DNA of 5,512 bases from Dysgonomonas sp. (GTDB lineage: Bacteria; Bacteroidota; Bacteroidia; Bacteroidales; Dysgonomonadaceae): contig DQAM01000327.1 in the NCBI GenBank assembly GCA_003523545.1, positions 1 through 5,512 on the forward strand. The letters run 5' to 3'. Below are positions 1-5,512 of the stretch, one piece after another (position 1 is the first letter of the stretch; each line of letters begins with the position of its first letter). Both the position numbers and the translations under genes were made by a program. The notes beneath the pieces were generated by a model. The model was not told where the DNA came from. It saw nothing but the letters and a program-made list of their open reading frames with translations, and ran no database searches.

Positions 1-20
1 TTTAGAATTAAATTATAGTT

Positions 21-2570
21 TTATCCACACTTGGAAGCACCGCAATTGGTACATTTCAGGCATCCTTCCTGGTAAACCAACGTTTCCTGCTCACAAACCG
101 GACACTTTTGACCTTTTGCTTCAGTATCGGCAGGCAGATATTTCTTCAAAGCCCGCTCTACACCGTTTTTCCAGGTATTAATAGTTTCACTGTTCAGTTC
201 CAGACCGGATACCAGTTTCACAACCTGGTCGATAGGCATTCCATAACGTAATACTCCGGATATCAGCTTTGCATAGTTCCAGAACTCCGGATCGAATTTG
301 CTGTTCAGTCCTTCTATGGTTACTTTATACCCTTTCTTATTTTTGAACTGGAAATCATAACTTCTTTCACCGTCCTCGTTATGCGTTTTGATAATAACGC
401 CTTTATTGACGTGTTTAGGAAGCATGATTCCTTCTTCATCATCGTTAATACCGGTAAATACCTCATACGGACGACCATCCAGCAGACCGATAAAAGCAAT
501 CCATTTTTCTTTATTATTCTGGAAACGGATTACATCTGCAACCAGTTGCTTTGGACGCTCCGATACAATCAAAGGACGTTCGTAACAATCCCCGCAATCT
601 TCATCTTTAGAGTCTTTTTTATTATCGGCGGCAAGAAGCACTCCGGCACGCGAACCGTCCCTGTATACGGTACAACCTTTACATCCGCTTTTCCATGCTT
701 CGATATATAAAGTGTTCACTAAATCTTCCGAAACATCAGAAGGAAGGTTTATCGTAACGCTTATAGAGTGGTCTACCCATTTCTGTATACGTCCCTGCAT
801 CCTAACCTTCTGCAACCAATCCACATCATTCGAAGTGGCTTTATAATAAGGAGATTCAGCTACTAGTTTATCTATTTCTTCTTGTGTATATTTTTTAGTT
901 ACGGAATATCCCTTGACTTCCATCCATGTCACAAACTTGTGGTGAAATACAATATATTCTTCCCACGAATCTCCGTTTTCATCTATAAAGTCGATTTTTA
1001 CCTGCGTATCATTCGGATTGACTTTGCGACGGCGCTTGTAAACAGGCAGGAAAACAGGTTCGATTCCCGAAGTAGACTGTGTCATCAGGCTGGTTGTTCC
1101 TGTCGGGGCAACTGTAAGGCATGCAATGTTACGGCGTCCGTACTTCTTCATATCCGTAATAAGCTTTGGATCGGCTTCGCTCAATCGATTAATGAACGGA
1201 TTGTTTCGCTCTCGTTTAAAATCGAAAACTTCGAAAGCGCCTCTTTCCTTGGCCATATCCACTGATGAACGGTAAGCCGCGAGCGCCAGGGTACGATGGA
1301 CTTCTTCTGCAAAAGCCGTAGCTTCTTCTGTTCCGTAGCGCAGGTTCATGGCTGCAATCATATCCCCTTCGGCTGTAATACCCACACCGGTACGACGGCC
1401 TTGCAGAGTTTTTTTGCGTATCTTTTCCCATAGGTTGCGTTCCGTTACTTTCACTTCCTCTACCTCGGGATCTTCATCTATTTTTTTCAGGATCATATCG
1501 ATCTTTTCTGTTTCCAGGTCGATTATATCATCCATGATACGCTGTGCTACAGCCACATGCTTTTTAAACAGTTCAAAATCGAAATAGGCATTATCTGAAA
1601 ATGGATTTACAACATACGAATAAAGGTTTATAGCTAATAGACGGCAGCTGTCGTACGGACAGAGAGGTATCTCTCCACATGGATTTGTAGATACGGTATT
1701 AAATCCCAGGTCTGCATAACAGTCGGGAACGGATTCACGTATAATCGTATCCCAGAAAAGAACTCCGGGTTCTGCTGATTTCCATGCATTATGGACAATC
1801 TTCTTCCATAATTCTCCGGCATTGGTATCTTTTACATACGAAGGAGATTTCGAATTCACCGGATATTGCTGAGTATAGGGAGTACCGTCAACGACAGACT
1901 GCATAAAATCATCATCGATTTTCACCGAGACATTAGCTCCCGTAACTTTTCCTTCTACCATTTTTGCGTCGATAAACGATTCGGCATCAGGATGTTTTAT
2001 GGAAACACTCAACATCAAAGCTCCACGGCGGCCGTCCTGTGCAACTTCACGGGTCGAATTCGAATATCTTTCCATAAAAGGAACTAAGCCTGTGGATGTC
2101 AATGCAGAGTTCTTTACAGGAGAACCTTTTGGACGGATATGAGACAGGTCGTGTCCTACCCCTCCGCGACGTTTCATCAGCTGTACCTGTTCTTCATCGA
2201 TATGCATAATACCTCCGTAAGAATCTGCATAACCGTCTATGCCGATTACAAAACAATTGGATAAAGATGCAATCTGGAATTCATTGCCGATTCCGGTCAT
2301 AGGACTTCCTTGGGGAACTATATACCTGAATTCTTTAAACAGGTCGAAAAGTTCCTGGGCCGACATTCCGTTGTCATATTTTTTCTCGATCCTGGCTACT
2401 TCGTTGGCCAGTCTCCAATGCATATCGACCGGAGTCTTCTCATAGATATTTCCCGATGCATCTTTCAATGCATACTTGTTAACCCATACTTTAGCAGCTA
2501 GCTCATCTCCTTTGAAATAGTCTAAAGTCGCTTCATAAGCTTCATCAAATGTGTAAATCTGCCGTTCCAT
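21..2570 (-). CDS. nrdJ: Adenosylcobalamin-dependent (class II) ribonucleotide reductase
   Basis: Reduces ribonucleotides to deoxyribonucleotides in the cytoplasm, using a cysteine thiyl radical generated from coenzyme B12. No separate radical subunit or oxygen is needed. The product is 849 aa, a usual length for the Bacteroidales enzyme. An N-terminal RNR domain (about 1-80, no ATP-cone recognised) precedes the catalytic barrel. The active-site motif NPCGEIPL lies at 296-303, with N296, thiyl C298 and E300. C106 (in SNCFV) and C309 are the likely redox pair; the 11-residue C298-C309 spacing fits class II enzymes. The phosphate-binding motif APTGTTS is at 488-494 and CKGCTVYRDGSR at 630-641. 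A linker with CGDC (659-662) leads to a TSCPD-like region (about 670-800) and a zinc-ribbon tail with Cys 823, 826, 837, 840, 843 and 848. The ATG at 2570 was chosen over an in-frame TTG at 2636, which lies inside the -33 promoter element. The gene is monocistronic as far as visible. The family call is near certain; the exact substrate (NDP or NTP) is not shown by the sequence. Confidence 0.97.
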   Translation of the reverse strand: MERQIYTFDEAYEATLDYFKGDELAAKVWVNKYALKDASGNIYEKTPVDMHWRLANEVARIEKKYDNGMSAQELFDLFKEFRYIVPQGSPMTGIGNEFQIASLSNCFVIGIDGYADSYGGIMHIDEEQVQLMKRRGGVGHDLSHIRPKGSPVKNSALTSTGLVPFMERYSNSTREVAQDGRRGALMLSVSIKHPDAESFIDAKMVEGKVTGANVSVKIDDDFMQSVVDGTPYTQQYPVNSKSPSYVKDTNAGELWKKIVHNAWKSAEPGVLFWDTIIRESVPDCYADLGFNTVSTNPCGEIPLCPYDSCRLLAINLYSYVVNPFSDNAYFDFELFKKHVAVAQRIMDDIIDLETEKIDMILKKIDEDPEVEEVKVTERNLWEKIRKKTLQGRRTGVGITAEGDMIAAMNLRYGTEEATAFAEEVHRTLALAAYRSSVDMAKERGAFEVFDFKRERNNPFINRLSEADPKLITDMKKYGRRNIACLTVAPTGTTSLMTQSTSGIEPVFLPVYKRRRKVNPNDTQVKIDFIDENGDSWEEYIVFHHKFVTWMEVKGYSVTKKYTQEEIDKLVAESPYYKATSNDVDWLQKVRMQGRIQKWVDHSISVTINLPSDVSEDLVNTLYIEAWKSGCKGCTVYRDGSRAGVLLAADNKKDSKDEDCGDCYERPLIVSERPKQLVADVIRFQNNKEKWIAFIGLLDGRPYEVFTGINDDEEGIMLPKHVNKGVIIKTHNEDGERSYDFQFKNKKGYKVTIEGLNSKFDPEFWNYAKLISGVLRYGMPIDQVVKLVSGLELNSETINTWKNGVERALKKYLPADTEAKGQKCPVCEQETLVYQEGCLKCTNCGASKCG

Positions 2571-2605
2571 TATATTTTTTGAAATTATCGTTTTCTTTTC
2601 TCCTA

Positions 2606-2637
2606 CGAAAGTAATTACTATGTATGGATGATACAAA
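2606..2637 (-). promoter_or_regulatory. Predicted Bacteroidota sigma-ABfr promoter of nrdJ
   Basis: Read on the minus strand, TTTG (2637-2634) is followed after 20 nt by TACTTTCG (2613-2606). This is one mismatch from the Bacteroidota -7 consensus TAnnTTTG, with the usual 19-21 nt spacer. Transcription would begin near 2599, leaving a leader of roughly 30 nt before the ATG at 2570. The leader is A+T-rich with no Shine-Dalgarno sequence directly before the start, as is normal in this phylum. The site is inferred from pattern match and position only. Confidence 0.6.
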
Positions 2638-2670
2638 TTTTACAACAATTACTTTTCAACAAAAGCAATA

Positions 2671-2755
2671 GTTTTCTAAAATATTTTTTATTTAATTGAA
2701 AAACAGATATTTATATTTTCAAAGAACTCAAAAAGTTTTCCAAAAATATTTTTAC
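2671..2755. repeat. Imperfect direct repeat pair upstream of nrdJ
   Basis: Two A+T-rich copies, at 2671-2690 (GTTTTCTAAAATATTTTTTA) and 2735-2755, start 64 bp apart. Copy two begins GTTTTCCAAAAATATTTTTA. The copies differ by one T/C change, one extra A in the central A run and the length of the T run. They lie about 35 and 100 bp upstream of the -33 element of nrdJ. They could be paired regulator sites or A-tract bending elements, but base composition alone makes such matches fairly likely. Confidence 0.3.
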
Positions 2756-2830
2756 TTGAAAGCATCCATATAGTTACAGATAATAACACTCATAAGATAA
2801 ATTTGCTTATTGAATTTTGTTAAAAATAAC

Positions 2831-2856
2831 AAAGCCAGCTTTAATCAGCTGGCTTT
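2831..2856 (-). terminator. Intrinsic terminator of the CoA-transferase gene
   Basis: A perfect 10-bp inverted repeat, AAAGCCAGCT and AGCTGGCTTT, surrounds a 6-nt loop. On the minus strand it lies 24 bases beyond the CoA-transferase stop codon and runs into a T-rich stretch (GTTATTTTTAACAAAATTC). The plus-strand flank is not T-rich and no plus-strand gene ends here, so the terminator serves the minus strand. It separates the CoA-transferase transcript from nrdJ. Confidence 0.88.
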
Positions 2857-2880
2857 AATTAAAATATATGGAATATATTT

Positions 2881-4368
2881 TTATCTATTTTCCCATTTTA
2901 CATTATGCATATCACCTGTTTCAAGGAATGCTTTATGGAATGCAAAGCAATTATATACATCCATGGGAGTCTGTCCTTGCGGACCATTTTCTAAATACTC
3001 CAATAAAAGAGGCCTATAATCAGGATGCGCACATTTGTTGATTATTTCCAAGGCACGGTCTCTGGGACACTTTCCTCTCAAATCAGCAACTCCATACTCC
3101 GATATAATTATTTTTACCGAATGTTCGCTGTGGTCTTCATGTGAAACAGCGGGGACAATCGCGCTGATTTTTCCTCCTTTTGCTGTAGACGGCGTTACGA
3201 ATATAGAAACATAAGCACCACGTGTAAAGTCTCCCGAACCACCGATACCGTTCATCATCTTGGTCCCCATGACATGAGTAGAATTTATATTACCGAAGAT
3301 GTCAGCTTCAATTGCCGTATTGATAGCTATTATACCCAGACGGCGGATCATCTCCGGATTATTTGAGAATTCAGAAGGACGAAGCAGAAGTTTTTCTTTG
3401 AAAAAATCCAGGTTTTTATATATGTTTTCTATACAAGGATTACTCACTGTCAAAGAACATCCGCTTGCAAATTTAACACGTCCGCTTTCCATCAGCTTGA
3501 TTACAGCATCCTGGATAACCTCAGTATAAACTTCGAAATCAGGAATATCTTTATTATTACCCATCGCTTCGAGTACTGCATTGGCAATGTTACCTACTCC
3601 CGACTGTACCGGTAGGAATGATTCGGGCATACGACCTTCTTTCATTTCATTTACGAAGAAATTAGCCACATTTTCCCCAATTTTAGCAGTAACATCATCA
3701 ACCGGAGCAAAAGGCCCTCCTTCGTTTTCCTCGTTTGTCTCAACAACGATTATTTTTGCGGGGTCTACTTTTATATATTCTTTACCGACTCTGTCCCTTA
3801 CGCCGAATATATGTAAATCGTGTCTATGAGGAGGGTCGACGGGTTCTGCAATATCGTGCATACCCCTCATTTCTTTAGGATTCCATCTATTCAATTCGAC
3901 GATAACCACTTCAGCCATATTTGCAATTGTGGGGGAAATCCCTACACCGCAAGTCGGAACTATTTCACCGTCTTCTGTCACATCACAGGCTTCTATTATA
4001 GCAACATCAATCGGTCCATAATAGCCATAACGCAAATCCTGAGCTAAGGTAGAAAGGTGAAGGTCGCAAAACTTTATTTCTCCTTCATTAATGGCATCCC
4101 TCATACTTTTATTAGTCTGATACGGGGTGCGGAAATTAATCGCTTGAGCACGGGATAATACTCCATCCAGTTTGTCTCCGGTAGAAGCACCCGTAAATAC
4201 GTTAATTTTAAAAGGATTACCTTTTGCATGTTCTTCTTCTGCAATTTTAGCGATTTCGCCGGGAACTACTTTGGGACAACCTGCATGAGTAAATCCGCTA
4301 CAACCTACATTGTAGCCGTTCTTGACAAGACGCGCAGCCTCGTCCGCAGTCAAGAATCTTAGTGCCAT
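2881..4368 (-). CDS. Acetyl-CoA hydrolase/succinate CoA-transferase family protein
   Basis: A 495-aa class I CoA-transferase of the acetyl-CoA hydrolase/transferase group (Cat1, AarC and YgfH relatives), full length for the family. These cytoplasmic enzymes move CoA between acyl-CoA and carboxylates through a glutamyl-CoA thioester. E283 in YTEVIQD is the expected catalytic glutamate. It lies 141 residues before E424 in SEYGVADLRG, the same spacing as between E294 and E435 of Acetobacter AarC. Other family landmarks are GAST (60-63), SGVGNIANAV (256-265) and the CoA-site loop GIGGSGDF (374-381). Likely reactions in a Bacteroidales fermenter are transfer between succinyl-CoA and acetate, or between propionyl-CoA and succinate; the sequence does not decide which. 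The ATG at 4368 has an A-rich leader and no Shine-Dalgarno sequence. The gene follows a small membrane-protein gene by 43 bp with no promoter seen between them, and a terminator closes the unit downstream. The family is sure; the substrate is inferred. Confidence 0.93.
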   Translation of the reverse strand: MALRFLTADEAARLVKNGYNVGCSGFTHAGCPKVVPGEIAKIAEEEHAKGNPFKINVFTGASTGDKLDGVLSRAQAINFRTPYQTNKSMRDAINEGEIKFCDLHLSTLAQDLRYGYYGPIDVAIIEACDVTEDGEIVPTCGVGISPTIANMAEVVIVELNRWNPKEMRGMHDIAEPVDPPHRHDLHIFGVRDRVGKEYIKVDPAKIIVVETNEENEGGPFAPVDDVTAKIGENVANFFVNEMKEGRMPESFLPVQSGVGNIANAVLEAMGNNKDIPDFEVYTEVIQDAVIKLMESGRVKFASGCSLTVSNPCIENIYKNLDFFKEKLLLRPSEFSNNPEMIRRLGIIAINTAIEADIFGNINSTHVMGTKMMNGIGGSGDFTRGAYVSIFVTPSTAKGGKISAIVPAVSHEDHSEHSVKIIISEYGVADLRGKCPRDRALEIINKCAHPDYRPLLLEYLENGPQGQTPMDVYNCFAFHKAFLETGDMHNVKWENR

Positions 4369-4411
4369 TTTTACTTAATTATATTGATTAGGTTTTTATA
4401 TTTTCGCATTG

Positions 4412-4882
4412 TTAATATTTACGGTCGAAAATTAATGAATGGACAAACGCCCTTCTTAAATCTTCCCGAGTATTTAATTGTAAATCCAAACCCGGTGATT
4501 CTAAAACAGTCTCTTCTATTTCGGAAATTTGATTTGCATCTCTCAGAGAAGAAAACGTTTGATTTGAATCCTCAAAATTATAACTTTCAAGCGAATCGAG
4601 TGATTCAAGGGATTCATAATTCGTATTTAAGAAAGATTCGGGTAATTGAGACGGATATTTTTCAGTAATTGTTTCTTGTCTTCCTGTGAAATCATATCCT
4701 GACTCTTTTTTAGGAATATCTGTGCGTTTCGATACCTTCTCTTTAGATGTTTTTACCGGAGGAATTACAACAGGCTTCGATATATCCCGTTCTTTATTTT
4801 CCTTTGATGCTTTCTGATAATTACGGACTATATTCACAATTACAGCCCCAGCAACCATCAGATAAAAAATTACATCTTCCAT
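4412..4882 (-). CDS. Membrane-anchored hypothetical protein with a conserved-looking C-terminal tail
   Basis: A 156-aa protein of unknown function. Residues 4-19 form one hydrophobic segment, followed directly by a basic stretch (RNYQKASKENKER). With an acidic N-terminus (MED) this favours a bitopic anchor with the bulk of the chain in the cytoplasm; no signal-peptidase site is apparent. The middle (about 30-75) is rich in Lys, Pro, Thr and Ser, and probably disordered. Residues 80-130 are acidic and Ser-rich, with a small repeat ESLESLDSLES (90-100). The last 18 residues (REDLRRAFVHSLIFDRKY) look like a short folded helix and resemble C-termini I associate with small Bacteroidales membrane proteins of unknown role. 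Coding is supported by an open frame beginning 38 nt after a -7 box, and by its fit between neighbours. It lies 43 bp upstream of the CoA-transferase gene and may share its transcript, but this implies no known functional link. I make no function call. Confidence 0.82.
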   Translation of the reverse strand: MEDVIFYLMVAGAVIVNIVRNYQKASKENKERDISKPVVIPPVKTSKEKVSKRTDIPKKESGYDFTGRQETITEKYPSQLPESFLNTNYESLESLDSLESYNFEDSNQTFSSLRDANQISEIEETVLESPGLDLQLNTREDLRRAFVHSLIFDRKY

Positions 4883-4920
4883 ATTTTAAATATATAGTTA
4901 TTTGAATATTTAAGACTATA

Positions 4921-4928
4921 CAAAAGTA
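4921..4928 (-). promoter_or_regulatory. Predicted -7 box for the small membrane-protein gene
   Basis: On the minus strand, TACTTTTG (4928-4921) matches the Bacteroidota -7 consensus TAnnTTTG exactly, 38 nt upstream of the ATG at 4882. No good TTTG lies 19-21 nt further upstream, so the -33 element is weak or absent. If active, this promoter would probably also serve the CoA-transferase gene, because no promoter-like sequence is visible in the 43-bp gap before that gene. Confidence 0.45.
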
Positions 4929-4979
4929 TAAAATTATTACATAGAAATTCACTTATAAAGGGCGAAAAACTTCAACATA

Positions 4980-5012
4980 TTTCAAGTTCGCCGATAAAAT
5001 CAATTACCTTTG
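4980..5012 (+). promoter_or_regulatory. Predicted Bacteroidota promoter of miaB
   Basis: TACCTTTG (5005-5012) is a perfect match to the -7 consensus TAnnTTTG. TTTC (4980-4983), one base from the -33 TTTG, lies 21 nt upstream. The -7 box ends 29 nt before the miaB ATG at 5042, so the leader would be about 20-25 nt, A+T-rich and without a Shine-Dalgarno sequence. It faces away from the -7 box at 4921-4928 in the divergent 159-bp region. Confidence 0.6.
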
Positions 5013-5041
5013 TCCCGATTTTAATTTTAATATATTATTTT

Positions 5042-5512
5042 ATGAGCGATACAAAGGGACTGGACTTTAAATCCACGACTGAAAAGAAATTGTTCATCGA
5101 GACTTATGGATGTCAGATGAACATAGCCGACAGCGAAGTTGTAGCCTCGATTATGGAGATGGACGGCTACACTGTAACCGAAAAACTCGACGATGCAGAT
5201 GCTGTTTTTGTGAATACATGTTCCGTAAGAGACCACGCCGAACAAAGGGTTATTCAAAGGTTAGAATATTTCAATGCCATTAGAAGGAAAAAGAAAAGAA
5301 GTATGATAATCGGAGTGTTAGGCTGTATGGCTGAGCGGGTGCAAAAAGAGTTGATAGAAAAGCATCATGCAGATCTGGTCATAGGACCGGATGCTTATCT
5401 GGACCTGCCAAATCTGGTGGGTGCCGCTGAAAAAGGTGAAAAAGCCATTAATGTACAATTATCGAAAACAGAAACTTACAAAGATGTAATCCCACTCAAG
5501 ATCGGAAGAGCG
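5042..5512 (+). CDS. miaB: tRNA-2-methylthio-N6-dimethylallyladenosine synthase, 5' part
   Basis: Radical-SAM methylthiotransferase that converts i6A37 to ms2i6A37 in tRNAs reading UNN codons, which stabilises codon-anticodon pairing. The 157 codons present cover the N-terminal UPF0004/MTTase domain. ETYGCQMNIADSE carries C24, NTCSVRDHAEQR carries C60 and LGCMAER carries C95; these are the three ligands of the auxiliary [4Fe-4S] cluster. The motif SVRDHAEQR favours MiaB over the relatives RimO and MtaB. The radical-SAM CxxxCxxC motif, expected soon after this point, and the TRAM domain lie beyond the end of the window. The ATG at 5042 follows an A+T-rich leader and a good promoter. The last codons (GRA after PLKI) are probably not genuine: the final 14 bases equal an Illumina adapter, so native sequence is trustworthy only to about 5498, or 5506 if the first adapter bases coincide with the gene. 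Confidence 0.95.
   Translation, partial: MSDTKGLDFKSTTEKKLFIETYGCQMNIADSEVVASIMEMDGYTVTEKLDDADAVFVNTCSVRDHAEQRVIQRLEYFNAIRRKKKRSMIIGVLGCMAERVQKELIEKHHADLVIGPDAYLDLPNLVGAAEKGEKAINVQLSKTETYKDVIPLKIGRA
5499..5512 (+). other. Probable Illumina TruSeq adapter remnant at the sequence end
   Basis: The terminal 14 bases, AGATCGGAAGAGCG, are identical to the first bases of the common Illumina TruSeq adapter. They sit exactly at the end of the sequence and replace the part of miaB where Bacteroidota MiaB proteins usually continue with IGG or a similar residue pair toward the radical-SAM motif. A chance match of 14 bases exactly at the end is unlikely. The first bases (AGATCGG, coding K-I-G) could also be native and have seeded the adapter read-through. 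Confidence 0.8.

Larger units (their letters stand above)
2571..2880. other. A+T-rich intergenic region between nrdJ and the CoA-transferase gene
   Basis: This 310-bp non-coding stretch separates two minus-strand genes. It holds the terminator of the CoA-transferase gene near its right end (2831-2856) and the nrdJ promoter near its left end (2606-2637). Between them is very A+T-rich sequence with an imperfect direct repeat (2671-2690 and 2735-2755). No convincing ORF, tRNA or cobalamin riboswitch is visible. In particular, nothing like a GC-containing B12-box core occurs upstream of nrdJ. Confidence 0.7.

Noticed and set aside
381..2501. Several plus- and minus-strand ORFs of 60-130 codons inside nrdJ
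   Set aside because: All lie within NrdJ coding sequence in other frames, and none shows a recognisable protein motif or its own promoter.
2831..2856. Hairpin considered as a bidirectional terminator or a small mobile-element end
   Set aside because: No T-run follows on the plus strand and no plus-strand gene ends here. No second copy or target duplication is seen, so a minus-strand terminator explains it.
2571..2880. Possible small RNA or riboswitch in the nrdJ upstream gap
   Set aside because: Apart from the terminator there is no GC-containing stable stem or conserved motif; the rest is low-complexity A/T sequence.
2810..4047. Plus-strand ORFs of 69-82 codons inside or beside the CoA-transferase gene
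   Set aside because: They are antisense to conserved CoA-transferase codons. The one starting at 2810 reads through the terminator hairpin.
4384..4668. 94-codon plus-strand ORF opposite the small membrane-protein gene
   Set aside because: It is fully antisense to the 3' half of a better-supported gene and crosses the intergenic gap. It has no promoter, and its composition mirrors the acidic Ser-rich linker on the other strand.
5027..5257. 76-codon minus-strand ORF over the miaB start
   Set aside because: It is antisense to well-conserved MiaB codons with no recognisable domain. It is a shadow frame.

Overview
The window looks like a stretch of a Bacteroidales (Bacteroidota) chromosome. All four proteins read like Bacteroidales proteins. 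The A+T-rich leaders show no Shine-Dalgarno sequence, and three genes carry the -33/-7 promoter type typical of this phylum (TTTG ... TAnnTTTG). A Parabacteroides- or Dysgonomonas-like organism is possible, but the genus cannot be fixed from sequence reading alone.

Layout. A minus-strand series reads right to left. It starts with a small membrane-anchored protein of unknown function (4412-4882), followed 43 bp later by an acetyl-CoA hydrolase/succinate CoA-transferase family enzyme (2881-4368). That gene ends at a clear intrinsic terminator (2831-2856). After a 310-bp A+T-rich intergenic region holding its own promoter comes the class II, adenosylcobalamin-dependent ribonucleotide reductase nrdJ (21-2570). 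Divergent from this series, across 159 bp, is the 5' part of miaB on the plus strand (5042 to the window end), which encodes the radical-SAM tRNA methylthiotransferase.

Function. These are housekeeping and central-metabolism genes. NrdJ makes deoxynucleotides without needing oxygen. The CoA-transferase belongs to the acetate/succinate/propionate fermentation network of these anaerobes. MiaB modifies A37 of tRNAs that read UNN codons. The small membrane protein may share a transcript with the CoA-transferase, because no promoter is visible between them. I see no mobile element, CRISPR array, tRNA, rRNA, toxin-antitoxin pair or defence system, and I do not believe the window holds a new multi-gene system.

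The most noteworthy point is technical. The last 14 bases (5499-5512) are identical to the start of the Illumina TruSeq adapter, and the MiaB translation stops looking like MiaB at that point. The end of this sequence is therefore probably an untrimmed adapter at a contig edge. Other points worth a look are the uncharacterised membrane-anchored protein, an imperfect 20-bp repeat pair upstream of the nrdJ promoter, and the nrdJ start site.
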